Shown: positions 19,927-28,480 of the stretch, one piece after another
Position numbering within the stretch: position 1 is the stretch's first letter
How the letters are laid out: every line of letters starts with the position of its first letter
Origin: Acrasis kona
Taxonomy: Eukaryota; Heterolobosea; Eutetramitea; Acrasida; Acrasidae
Reading direction: 5' to 3'
Assembly (NCBI GenBank): GCA_026419775.2
Contig: JAOPGA020001480.1
Span: forward strand, 1 to 36,966
Length of the DNA: 36,966 nucleotides
The notes under the pieces: generated by a model
Database searches by the model: none
What the model saw: only the letters and a program-made list of their open reading frames with translations
What the model was told of the DNA's origin: nothing
Translations under genes and position numbers: made by a program

Positions 19927-21399
19927 TTAAATACTTTCTGATACTTTATTCACTACATTTTCGTAAAACTTTTTATCAAGTCCCTCAACTTCCACATCAG
20001 GTTTTTCTTCCACTCCATATCCCTCAATAATGTTCCTTGCATCAAGAGTACTTTTGTAAAGTTCTTGACCTCTCTCAAAAGGTATACTTTTTAGAGCCCT
20101 CTCTCTCATACTCTTGTTCCTGACTCTATCGTCTGGCATTCTTCTTAATGCGTCCTCAATCAAAGTAATTTCTTCTGTGACTTTTCCAAACTGCTTCCTC
20201 TTCTCAATCTCTTCTAAAAGTAATTCCTTGTTCATGATTAATGGATACACATCGACTTCATTTTGAACAATCATTTGCATGACCGCAACGGCATCGTTAC
20301 ATAATCCCAAAACTGCGTACCCAAAGTCATAGAGCGAATGTTCGCTCGCGACATGGTTGGCAAGTGACGCGTAGTGAGAGGCGTAGTTAAGGAGTTCACA
20401 TGCTTTTTTATTATCTGTTACTTTTGTGAATTTCTGATGACCTGCCCATTCTTTAGCGGGCCATTGCCAACCAAAAGTTGTTCCACGAATTCCTGATCCT
20501 GTGAAAAAGCAAAAGGAAGAGTTTAATGTTTGGTTGTTGACGGTCCAGCACAATTCTGCATGTCCTGAAGCTAATGTTGCATTTCCAAATCCAGTCCTGA
20601 TAAAGATTGATGCTGGTACATCAGAAATTAATCCAGTCTCTTCGTCTCTTACGACGGCCAACATGACAAGAGAGATGCGTTGTTGTACGGAAGCTTTGAA
20701 TGTGAAGCCCAATTGTGTGAGCATTCCTAAAAAGTCAGGGACAGAGCTGACGGCGGTGGTTGTTCCATCCTGACCATCAAAAAGAACACTAAATGTAGTT
20801 GACTCATTGTGAGAAGACAAGTTCTCAACCAACCTGTTAAGGATGATTGAGATGGCTCTGGCAAATCTACTATTTTTATTATTAGCTTCTTTTGGGAGAA
20901 TCCATCCCTGCATTAATGTATACTTTGATGTGGATAGGATGGGGGTGTATGGAGAATCTGGTTCCGTTACATTTTCCATCAGTGCTTGTAGGTCGTTGTT
21001 AAAGTGGAAAGTCTGCCCTGGAATGAAATCAGTGGCTGGTTGTGATTGTATAACATTCTCTATTCCACTCAAGCCCTTCCCCCAATTTTTGTTTCTTGTC
21101 TCGGCGACGACTGCCATCATGTCCGGACTTATTTGTAGTAAATTCATTGCAGAGATGCCGAGAACATCATTCAACTTTTGTATCTTACCGGCAATCTCGA
21201 ATTGTGCATCTGTTGTGTGGACGCTTATCTCTTTTAATATCTCGCTGATGTTATAGTATTGAAGTGCGTCTTGAATAACAGTGCTTAAAGACGTGACATT
21301 GGGGTATTTATCCTCGTAAACATCAAATATCGTCTCGTAACTCTGACATCTTGCCACCACGCAAAAACATAATAGGACCAGATATATTGTTGTTTTCAT
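19927..21399 (-). CDS. large secreted orphan protein, 490 aa
   Basis: The ORF starts MKTTIYLVLLCFCVVARCQS, a classic signal peptide. The mature part has about eight Asn-X-Ser/Thr sites (NVT, NIS, NES, NAT, NSS among others). There is a beta-rich central section around FSVLFDGQDGTTTAVSS and LCWTVNNQTLNSSFCFFTG. The C-terminus is helical and charged (LLLEEIEKRKQFGKVTEEIT, then DALRRMPDDRVRNKS). Two Cys in that section may pair. There is no C-terminal membrane segment, so it is probably secreted or lysosomal. It has no recognised family. It has no introns despite its length, unlike most neighbours. Confidence 0.6.
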   Translation of the reverse strand: MKTTIYLVLLCFCVVARCQSYETIFDVYEDKYPNVTSLSTVIQDALQYYNISEILKEISVHTTDAQFEIAGKIQKLNDVLGISAMNLLQISPDMMAVVAETRNKNWGKGLSGIENVIQSQPATDFIPGQTFHFNNDLQALMENVTEPDSPYTPILSTSKYTLMQGWILPKEANNKNSRFARAISIILNRLVENLSSHNESTTFSVLFDGQDGTTTAVSSVPDFLGMLTQLGFTFKASVQQRISLVMLAVVRDEETGLISDVPASIFIRTGFGNATLASGHAELCWTVNNQTLNSSFCFFTGSGIRGTTFGWQWPAKEWAGHQKFTKVTDNKKACELLNYASHYASLANHVASEHSLYDFGYAVLGLCNDAVAVMQMIVQNEVDVYPLIMNKELLLEEIEKRKQFGKVTEEITLIEDALRRMPDDRVRNKSMRERALKSIPFERGQELYKSTLDARNIIEGYGVEEKPDVEVEGLDKKFYENVVNKVSESI

Positions 21400-21717
21400 T
21401 ATTCTACTCTTTTATATGCAGAGGTCTTCTGGGAAAATTGACCAGATGGTAGTGTATTTCAACTAGTTTTCTGTTCTTGCAAAGGACAACCATCGTGAAC
21501 TATTTATAAATATTGAAGACAACAAACAAAATAGAGAGAAGCTGAAAAACAGAGTAAATATCATACAACGATAGTTGGTAATAATTAACGTGGGCATTCG
21601 AGATTGTGTTGGTCTCTGATTTTCTCTTTCTCAAGTTTCTCGAAAATTAAATCAATTTTTAGTTATGTCGTCAATTTAACTTAAGTTGAGTAAGAAGAGG
21701 TGTAATAAAACATCAAT
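21400..21717. other. intergenic region, nothing recognised
   Basis: AT-rich sequence between two minus-strand genes. It contains the 5' flank of the secreted orphan and the 3' end of the membrane protein. No tRNA, repeat or exon was seen. The consensus is too loose to name a promoter. Confidence 0.4.
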
Positions 21718-22711
21718 TTAATAGGTTGTTGCACACGATCTTACATCCCCCTTAACAGACATGATTGTTGATCTAATTTGTGTGATGGTGCTGTTGGCAA
21801 AGTATGCTGTCTGTGTCCTAGAGTTATCTCTTGTGCTGTAGTGCAATTGTACTTTAGTCTTCTTTTCTTTGGCATAGTATGGATAATAACACATACTTAC
21901 AAAGTACAGCACAATTGTTAGTAGATTCCAAAACAAAAATAGGGTTCCATTCTTAACTAAATCTGTACCACCCGTAGCATATCCAAAGATGAAGCAACTC
22001 ATCGCGCTGACCCATGCCAAAAAGTTGTAACCGAAGAACAGAATTGTCCTAACAAACTCCACCCTTCTTCTGTGAGTTCTCATGTTGTGAATCAGAATTA
22101 TGACCACAGAAAGAAACACCAAAGGTTGAATGGCCGCCGCGCTAATTGTCACTGGTATGGCTGCGATTGCAGCTTCAGTTATCGTGTAACCTAAAATAAT
22201 ACTGGCGATAGCTGCCAAGTATGGCAGTAAGATAAAAAGTCTGTAGAGTCTGACAAAGAACTTTGTCTTGAACTTGCGAGGCACTAGTTTATGATATAGT
22301 GGCTTCTCTTTTGCTCCTTCAGTGGTGGTGATTCCTTGCAGGTTTTGAAGCCATTCATTCGATACTTTGGTTTGGTGAGCCACATCAGTAATGATTTCGT
22401 TTGATATAACGGAGACTCTTCTATCTGATATGTTGAGGGTATACTGCATAGCGGGTAAGTTAATTCAATAAAACAAAAATACGTACAGTGACCATTGGGT
22501 GCACCCATCTGCAAAATAGGAAAATTCTAACGAATAATTGGAAAGCGCTCTCTGGCTTTTTCTTAACCGCTGTATATGAGGCTACCAACCTCTCGTCTCT
22601 CATCTCTTGCGTGAAGGAAGGGTGGGTAACACCTGTTGTAGCTGGTTGTGCGTAGTTGTCTTGTCTCATCGTCAACTCTACATCGTCATGCGGCACCAAT
22701 CCGTCAGACAT
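21718..22711 (-). CDS. multi-pass membrane protein of unknown family, 316 aa
   Basis: Two exons (22711-22487 and 22443-21718) are joined by a 43-nt intron. The start is MSDGLVPHDDVELTMRQDNY. A soluble, charged N-terminal ~120 residues is followed by about four to five membrane helices. They include LFILLPYLAAIASIILGYTI, IQPLVFLSVVIILIHNM, a helix around YNFLAWVSAMSCFIFGYAT, and FWNLLTIVLYFVSMCYY. An arginine-rich loop (RTHRRRVEF) lies between helices. There is no signal peptide. It could be a transporter-like or tetraspanning regulator; I cannot place it. Confidence 0.65.
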
Positions 22712-22852
22712 TTTTTAGCTATCTATGCAACGTTACAGATTTTCCGCAATACCTAGTCAACCAATGAGATATTGTAACCTAATTGCAACAGCAACATCGA
22801 TGCATGACCAATTAGAACCGGAACACAAACAATGCGGATTCATAAATTAATT

Positions 22853-24448
22853 TTATTTCGAATATTGAGACACTAGTTTCGCGAGTCTCGGCTCCAACTT
22901 TGGATTCCCCTGCAGAATTTCACTAATCAAACTCTTAACCCTTCTTTTCTTTCCTCCCTTAATATAATATTCTAACATGATTGTCGAAGCAGCATAATCA
23001 ATTTTTCTGGAATAAGAATTATTAATGTATGTGAACAATTTCTCTGCACCCTGGTCATCTCCCAATGCAAGAAAAGATTTCAAGCACATCAAGGAGACGT
23101 TTCTTGGAGCCCTTTTATCAGAGTTTATTAAACCTTCAAAATAAAAAATAACATTTTGAAATTGCTCCTTTTGAAAAGCATGTTCCGCCATTATACTGAA
23201 ACCATCAATATCTTTATTCAAATATTTGTTAAAAAACTTTCCGGCCATGTCTTCGTTCCCAATCTTTAACAAGAGTGAAAGATAATAAGTGTTCAATTCA
23301 GGAGTGTTCACTTCTACTTTGTACCTATCCGGTGCTATATCATAAAGATTTATAGCCTCTTGCATCATGTCGCACTTTACATAACATTTCATAATATTTT
23401 TAATCATTCTGCAAGTGATCGGAACATGATTGATTACCATTTCTGATAACAAATTAGTCCCAAATCTTATTTTTTTTCTTGAAAATAAACTATAAAGAAC
23501 AGTTTCATAAACTTCAGGATGTCTCATATTGATAGGAAGAGATTGAAACATTTGCCAAGCTTTCTCGAATTCACCTAATTTGTAATGTAGACCAATAACA
23601 CAAGCAGCAGCAATTGATTTTGTTTGTTCACTACAATTTTGAAACAAAGCAGAACACACGGATAGAGTTTCATTAGTTCCGTACGTCCGTTGGATGGCAC
23701 CAATAATCTTTTCATATGTAGCCTTTTCTAATTCAATATTATCTCTTCTGCTCTTTTGTACACACCCTAAAATCTCCATAAATTCTTCTTTGGTAGAGAT
23801 TTTATTAGACACTTCGGACAAGAAATAATTGTAAAGTTCAGGAGTCAAAACATGATTATCAAATCCTTTAAACACTTTAAACACAACATCTGTACCAAGA
23901 TTTATTAATGTATATTTTGTAACAATTAAGGCGGTCTGATCGTCGGCTTTTATTTTCTCAACAAGGTTTAATGCACTTGTTAACTTTTCGGAGTCGTTGG
24001 CCATAGCGTAAGACTTTAATAAGACATTTACAACATCAACCTCAATCGGCATGTTTAATTTCTTCATTTCATTCACAATCGCCTCAATATGTTTAATGTT
24101 ATTAAATCTTGACAAGTACCTGACGACCGTGTTGCAAGTATCTAGAGTTAAATTCTCTGTGTTTATCCTTTTGAATAATTTTATGGCGTCGGCTGAATTT
24201 CCACTGAAAATTAACTTTTTCAGTAATTTTTGGCATTCAAACTGTCTAGATTCCAATGACGGGATTAACTTAATATGTTGTAACTCTTCCATTGCATTCT
24301 CAAAGTTGAATGTTTTAAAGTCGATGTTGCCGTTTTCCACTGCAACGCTAGTTTCGTATTTTCGATTATATATGTACCCCAGTGTGCACAGATATGGGCG
24401 ATAAGTCCTTGCGAGACGATGTGTCGGCAACAGATGAAGTGCATTCAT
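22853..24448 (-). CDS. mitochondrial pentatricopeptide-repeat (PPR) protein, 531 aa
   Basis: A single ORF starts MNALHLLPTHRLARTYRPYL, an Arg-rich, acid-free N-terminus fitting a mitochondrial presequence. The rest is helical-pair repeats of about 35 residues. Examples are LKKLIFSGNSADAIKLFKRI, CNTVVRYLSRFNNIKHIEAI, VLLKSYAMANDSEKLTSALN and IKNIMKCYVKCDMMQEAINL. PPR proteins bind organellar RNA in a sequence-specific way, acting in stability, processing or translation. No catalytic DYW or PRORP domain is visible. It has no introns. A target transcript cannot be inferred. Confidence 0.85.
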   Translation of the reverse strand: MNALHLLPTHRLARTYRPYLCTLGYIYNRKYETSVAVENGNIDFKTFNFENAMEELQHIKLIPSLESRQFECQKLLKKLIFSGNSADAIKLFKRINTENLTLDTCNTVVRYLSRFNNIKHIEAIVNEMKKLNMPIEVDVVNVLLKSYAMANDSEKLTSALNLVEKIKADDQTALIVTKYTLINLGTDVVFKVFKGFDNHVLTPELYNYFLSEVSNKISTKEEFMEILGCVQKSRRDNIELEKATYEKIIGAIQRTYGTNETLSVCSALFQNCSEQTKSIAAACVIGLHYKLGEFEKAWQMFQSLPINMRHPEVYETVLYSLFSRKKIRFGTNLLSEMVINHVPITCRMIKNIMKCYVKCDMMQEAINLYDIAPDRYKVEVNTPELNTYYLSLLLKIGNEDMAGKFFNKYLNKDIDGFSIMAEHAFQKEQFQNVIFYFEGLINSDKRAPRNVSLMCLKSFLALGDDQGAEKLFTYINNSYSRKIDYAASTIMLEYYIKGGKKRRVKSLISEILQGNPKLEPRLAKLVSQYSK

Positions 24449-24733
24449 TTCTTACAAACAAAGTGGTTGACCAACTTTAAATTGAATTTTTCCCAAGACT
24501 CCTAGGAATTTGCTTGTTATGCAAAGCATCATCAACAGAGAAAATACTAAAATTGTCAAGTAATTTGTATTGTTCAACGAGTGTTTATTTAACAGTTGAC
24601 AAATGATTACAAAAATGTTCCTTACCACATAGTGGACATTGTATCTTTCGCAGCTCTTGGCATGTTGTTGTGACTTGAAAAATTTAAAGAATTACAATCA
24701 AAAAATATAAAATAGGTTTAACGAAAAAAGATT
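24449..24733. other. spacer between the PPR gene and the interrupted tRNA gene
   Basis: AT-rich, with no ORF. It contains the 5' flank of the PPR gene and, at its distal end, the T-run downstream of the tRNA. Nothing else was recognised. Confidence 0.4.
24724..24729 (-). terminator. RNA polymerase III terminator of the tRNA-Glu gene
   Basis: Six consecutive T on the minus strand begin five bases after the tRNA acceptor end. This is the standard Pol III stop and supports a genuine tRNA gene rather than a chance match. Confidence 0.6.
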
Positions 24734-24828
24734 CTTCGATACCGGGAGTTCCGTAAGCAATTTTATCGAACCCGGGTCTAGAGAGTGAGAGTCTCTCATC
24801 CTACATGGCTAGTGAAAACCACTGGACT
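24734..24828 (-). tRNA. tRNA-Glu(CTC), 3' part of a gene interrupted by a 5.4 kb element
   Basis: Read on the minus strand: D-stem GTCC (24827-24824) with GGAT (24801-24798), then anticodon arm AGAGA/TCTCT around loop CTCTCAC. That loop gives anticodon CTC at 24789-24787, for glutamate. T-stem CCGGG and loop TTCGATA follow (24775-24764), then T-stem CCCGG (24746-24742), acceptor TATCGAA (24741-24735) and discriminator G. The CCCGGGTTCGAT and CTCTCAC motifs are typical of tRNA-Glu. No partner for the acceptor lies just upstream. It is found at 30248-30254, beyond the element. Two extra insertions are present: the D-loop is 22 nt instead of about 8, and 17 extra nt (24747-24763) separate the T-loop from its 3' stem. 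They may be unusual introns or decay. The gene is probably non-functional as it stands. Confidence 0.6.
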
Positions 24829-24923
24829 TGTGGTAGAGTGTTATGAATATGTAATATCATGGTAATCTAATAGTCATGAGTTCGATTTTAATCATATCTG
24901 TCAACCTGGTTTGAAATTGTTGA

Positions 24924-24967
24924 ATGGTCGTACCATATCTTCAATAAAAATACAACAGTCGTACTGT
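24924..24967. repeat. outer left pair of 13-bp palindromes
   Basis: ATGGTCGTACCAT (24924-24936) and ACAGTCGTACTGT (24955-24967) are dyads with a common CGT centre and different, self-complementary arms. Starts are 31 bp apart, about three helical turns. They recur at 25031-25043 and 25061-25073, and in opposite orientation at the right end. Confidence 0.85.
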
Positions 24968-25030
24968 ATGTATTGTATAACAGAAAAAGTGGGCACGTCG
25001 CTCCGCCATAGGCGTCGACTCCTCTATGTA

Positions 25031-25073
25031 ATGGTCGTACCATATATATACATATGTATCACAGTCGTACTGT
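25031..25073. repeat. inner left pair of 13-bp palindromes
   Basis: ATGGTCGTACCAT (25031-25043) and ACAGTCGTACTGT (25061-25073), start-to-start 30 bp, repeat the outer pair in the same order and orientation. Likely protein-binding sites or terminal recognition sites of the element; their function is inferred. Confidence 0.85.
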
Positions 25074-25407
25074 GTACAATAATACATCTGAATCCTCGTA
25101 GGATACAGGTCACATCGAAATCTTCCTAGGATACGTTACACCTCAAACAATTACTCACAGTCACTCAAATGAAACCAAAAAGTTAAGGTTTGACATTTCA
25201 CATGAAAAAGTAATCGGTAAAACATATATAGCATTTCACATGGACTTTACTATAAAGTACATTTCAGTATACATCTCACATTACAGAAAAAATGATTACA
25301 GGTTAGAAAGTCACATTTCACACTACAATACACTTGAGCTGTAACAAAAAAGTAGGCACGTCGAACGGCGTCACTCTTTTATCTTGAACCGATGTACTAT
25401 ACTCCAC

Positions 25408-25493
25408 CGAACATGCATTCAACTCATTCTACTATACACAAAACGTTAGCCGAACATGCGTTCAACTCATTCTACTATACACAAAACATTACC
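25408..25493 (+). repeat. two direct 43-bp repeats
   Basis: Units 25408-25450 and 25451-25493 begin CGAACATGCATTCAACTC and CGAACATGCGTTCAACTC and differ at only a few bases. The tail of the unit (ATACACAAAACATTA) appears once more near 25534. A recent tandem duplication within the element. Confidence 0.85.
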
Positions 25494-25535
25494 TCGTATC
25501 CTTTCTGTCGATAAGAGAATAAAAGCAATTTTATA
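25494..25535 (+). repeat. left copy of an internal direct repeat
   Basis: Contains CTGTCGATAAGAGAATAAAA. It matches 29498-29537 in the same orientation, with CTGTCGATAAGGGAGTAAAA there, and both are preceded by TCGTATC. The copies bracket all element genes and so resemble the split direct repeats of DIRS/PAT/Ngaro elements. Confidence 0.7.
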
Positions 25536-25655
25536 CACAAAACATTAACTGACCAAAAATTCATGTACATTAATAAAAAGCCTTAGTTCCCCTTTCAAGA
25601 AGGAACGGCCATATTGGTCAATAACTTGTAAATCATTTACTTTAAAAAGAAACAT

Positions 25656-26632
25656 TTATTCACAAGGAATGTTACCACACATCTCTACAAACTTCCTTAA
25701 TTGAACCTCTTGAGCTGAATACATTATTCTGTATTTACGTAAAATTGAGAGTTCACTACGAATCAAAACCCACAAATCCTTACGTGGTACACCAGAATTA
25801 AAGACTCCAGTCAATTTACTCAGCAACTCATCCGTTAATTCAACTCCGACGCAGTTATTAATCGCATCATACATTTTGGTAATCAATGATGGCTTAATGT
25901 AAACAGAGTGACTATCCATGTTCAATTTGAATCTCAAGTACTCAACTTCTTTAACTGGAGTTAAAACCGACTTTGCATGATTAACGGGCAATCCCCATTC
26001 CTTCAAGACCTTCAATAACTCATTGAGCCGATTTAAACAATCCTCATAAGTAACTCCAACTACCAAAAAGTCATCATAAAATACAAGAATACCTGAATCA
26101 ACTAAATCAGCTATGTTCCTAGTAACAAGTTGGCATACAAAACCTGAGACTCCAACCCCTTGGGGACATTTAGCCCACCTATAGTACTTACCACGGAAAT
26201 AAACACCTAAATATTTACGATGTGATACATGAATTGGAATACAAAAATACGCATCACTTAAATCGACCTTAGTAACATAATTACCAATCAAAACAGTTCG
26301 AACAACATCACTCTGACTTGGAAGGTCAATGTTAAATTTTTCCAACATTTGTGATAACACATATCCATTAACAATCACACGTGGTCTATCAGGTTCGCCT
26401 ATTCTCTCACGGGCATTAAGTGGTAGAAAAATATCAATATCTTCTAAAGAACACTCTTCGAGAATCTTCCGGTCAATCAAACTAATTAACTGTCGGAAAA
26501 CTGCATCCTCTAAATGTTTGGGTATAATATTACGCGGCAAATTATTGTCAACTGGAATTACATCTTCGGGTATTTTAAAAATTAACTTTGCACCGTTTCG
26601 CATGATTTCAAAAGCAGAAAATGGATATTCCC
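25656..26632 (-). CDS. DIRS-type reverse transcriptase (exon 2 of Gag-RT)
   Basis: The fingers/palm are intact. The first catalytic block is KVDLSDAYFCIPIHVSHRKY, the catalytic pair is in FYDDFLVVG, and the thumb-side block is NHAKSVLTPVKEVEYLRF. The DLxDAYF...HRKYL and KSVLTP patterns are those of DIRS-like rather than Ty1, LINE or Penelope RTs. The usual LG before the last strand is LR here. The frame stops about 40 residues after the RT connection region, so RNase H is absent. An ORF starting at the internal ATG 26603 would give 315 aa. A 60-nt intron (26633-26692) instead joins it in frame to the upstream Gag-like ORF, giving exactly 578 codons. Confidence 0.8.
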
Positions 26633-26663
26633 CTAAACATTAAAATTTTATTATTATTGTTAA

Positions 26664-27449
26664 TTAAACATAATACGAATCATCATACGCACCTCTATTG
26701 GGTGGACTCCTTAGTTTGTTAGACATTCCTCCTTGTCTTGGCCTATAGTAGGGATCATAAGGCATGGAATACCTTGCTTGCTGCATCATCATCATTGGTA
26801 CAGTCATTTGTGGGATTACGATAGGATCTTTCGAGGAAAAATCCGGGATACTTGAGTCATAACTATCATCAACCAACGAAATGGTATCGTCAGTTGTGTT
26901 CCATTGTTGAGAAGCTTTAAGATAACTAGCACAATCCTTAACGCATGTTTTATTGTTGAGGAAATATAGAGGGTGAATGGGGTTAGTGTCTCGGTAGTGA
27001 TGACAAAAACTCAAAAACCTGGCAAGCCCAAAATGATTAATAAGAGCTGTCTTTCTCGCTCTCCAAATGTTCAACTTGAAACACCATTGTGGTGCGAGAT
27101 TATGTCTGGATTCATTTGCAACTTTGATCATTTCGTCTAGTTTCAGTTTAGGGTCAAACCATTCGAGGTTTCTTAACACTTCACGATCGACTAATTTGGT
27201 CAGTTTTTCATCGACATCTTGAACAGCCTTATCAATGGTAGCATGTAACTGTAGCAGATTGATCACATCACCTTGTAGGGAAGTGATATTCTCACGGACA
27301 CTCTCGATCGTAGCTGGGGTAACGACTCCTTGTTGGAGCGTATTAATGTCTGAACGTAGACCAGTCAGTTGTTCACGAATAGCAGCGAAGGGGCTAGTAA
27401 GTTGGGACATATCAATGTCAGTATCTTCAAAGATTAGCTCTTGAGACAT
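26664..27449 (-). CDS. Gag-like protein of the element, 261 aa when unspliced
   Basis: The ORF starts MSQELIFEDTDIDMSQLTSP. Residues 20-95 form a coiled coil (heptads in LRSDINTLQQGVVTPATIES and LLQLHATIDKAVQDVDEKLT). Then comes a central globular part with RARKTALINHFGLARFLSFC and a Tyr/Pro/Arg-rich tail (YDPYYRPRQGG). This layout fits Gag-like ORF1 proteins of DIRS elements; no zinc knuckle is seen. A donor at 26692 (GTGCGT) lets the last nine codons be replaced by the RT exon. Intron retention would therefore give Gag alone, and splicing would give Gag-RT. Confidence 0.6.
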   Translation of the reverse strand: MSQELIFEDTDIDMSQLTSPFAAIREQLTGLRSDINTLQQGVVTPATIESVRENITSLQGDVINLLQLHATIDKAVQDVDEKLTKLVDREVLRNLEWFDPKLKLDEMIKVANESRHNLAPQWCFKLNIWRARKTALINHFGLARFLSFCHHYRDTNPIHPLYFLNNKTCVKDCASYLKASQQWNTTDDTISLVDDSYDSSIPDFSSKDPIVIPQMTVPMMMMQQARYSMPYDPYYRPRQGGMSNKLRSPPNRGAYDDSYYV

Positions 27450-27771
27450 GGTTTTGTTTCTAGAAGAATGAATGTATGTTCATTATACAATAGCTTTTTA
27501 TACAGAAGCGGAGATCAATCGAGATTTAACGAACATTACTGAATGGATAAAATTGTATAGTAGATAACGAGCTAAAAATTGTAGAATTCATACATAGTCA
27601 CTAGATTAAAAATTTTTTCGTAAAACACTTGATCACACACAAATATAGCAAGTCTAATATTGTAAAATGGAAAACACTATTATTGTAACACAAATATAGC
27701 AAGTCTAAAACAAGTTAGTAGGTTATTACTTGTTATAAACGATTGAATTTGATCACCAATAAAAATAAATA
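27450..27771. promoter_or_regulatory. divergent promoter region inside the element, with a direct repeat
   Basis: This 322-bp spacer separates the divergent Gag and GIY-YIG-like A genes, so it must hold promoters for both. CAAATATAGCAAGTCTAA occurs twice exactly (27640-27657 and 27691-27708), spaced 51 bp, and nearer the plus-strand gene. The repeats are good candidates for transcription-factor sites. No ORF was found. Confidence 0.5.
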
Positions 27772-28431
27772 ATGAGTCTGCACTTCTGTGATTTGACTGA
27801 TAATAATCACCTTGACGAAGATATGAGTAGGAGAAGACATTTTGTCAGAAAAAGTGTTAATCATATTTCGAACTTGTGTATGGAACATTTATCGGATGAT
27901 GGAAATTTCCCACTTCAAAGATTTCAAACCTCAAGATTATATTATATTGATGGAGATTATTTAAAGTATCAAGAGTTTGATGGTAAAGAATTTTCGGACC
28001 CAGTCGTAGAAAAGAGTGCTTTCATTACAGATATGTATTGTGAACTACCATATTTGTGGGAAATTCTAGAATGCTACGAAGTAGAAGAATTTTATTCTGT
28101 TGATACCATAAAGCCATATTTATATGCGTTTGTGGAACATTTGACTGATGGTTCCTTAGCTATTTATGTCGGATCTAGTGGTAAGATCAATAGAGTCTAT
28201 AATAGATTTTCATTATTAAAATCCAAACCGGATGACGGTGGACTACTAGTTTTTGCTGCAGGTTCAGTTTCTAAGTATTTTGTACCTGGGGTTTTAATTC
28301 TCGGACAATTTGATACTATCGAGGAAGCCAAAGAGGCAGAAATGGAATATGTCAATTACATTATCGATCACTTTTCTGAAGAAAAAGGACATGATTCGTA
28401 TCATATCGTGAATAAAACTTTGAGTTATTAA
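27772..28431 (+). CDS. GIY-YIG-like nuclease ORF A, 219 aa
   Basis: The ORF starts MSLHFCDLTDNNHLDEDMSR and is acidic at first. The C-terminal half reads LYAFVEHLTDGSLAIYVGSS followed by GKINRVYNRF. This matches the GIY-YIG pattern: (G/A)(I/V/F)Y-x10-YVG, then a catalytic-type Arg. A Glu-bearing helix (EEAKEAEMEYVNYI) then sits about where the family's metal-binding Glu is expected. The first half is unassigned. If active, it could be the DNA-cutting enzyme of the element. Plus strand, opposite to Gag-RT, and convergent with ORF B (49 bp apart). The call is by motif only. Confidence 0.5.
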   Translation: MSLHFCDLTDNNHLDEDMSRRRHFVRKSVNHISNLCMEHLSDDGNFPLQRFQTSRLYYIDGDYLKYQEFDGKEFSDPVVEKSAFITDMYCELPYLWEILECYEVEEFYSVDTIKPYLYAFVEHLTDGSLAIYVGSSGKINRVYNRFSLLKSKPDDGGLLVFAAGSVSKYFVPGVLILGQFDTIEEAKEAEMEYVNYIIDHFSEEKGHDSYHIVNKTLSY

Positions 28432-28480
28432 TTACTTGAGATTAATTAATTAAATGTTGTAGTGGTAACAAAAAATTCTT

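Larger units (their letters stand above)
24829..25655. other. left non-coding end of the element
   Basis: There is no convincing gene. Besides the palindromes it holds a degenerate CATTTCACA motif repeated several times between 25190 and 25325. It also holds a GGCACGTCG phrase near 24994 and again near 25353, and the two direct-repeat families listed separately. It is the 3' side of the RT gene and probably carries terminator and priming signals of the retroelement. Confidence 0.5.

Noticed and set aside
24829-24900. A plus-strand tRNA suggested by A-box-like TGTGGTAGAGTG and B-box-like GAGTTCGATTTTA
   Set aside because: The arms do not pair properly and there is no terminator. It lies inside the element end and is probably chance or a decayed tRNA-derived piece.
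25656-26632. Penelope-like RT, because GIY-YIG-like ORFs are nearby
   Set aside because: The RT blocks match DIRS-type RTs and the GIY-YIG-like domains are in separate genes, not fused to the RT C-terminus.
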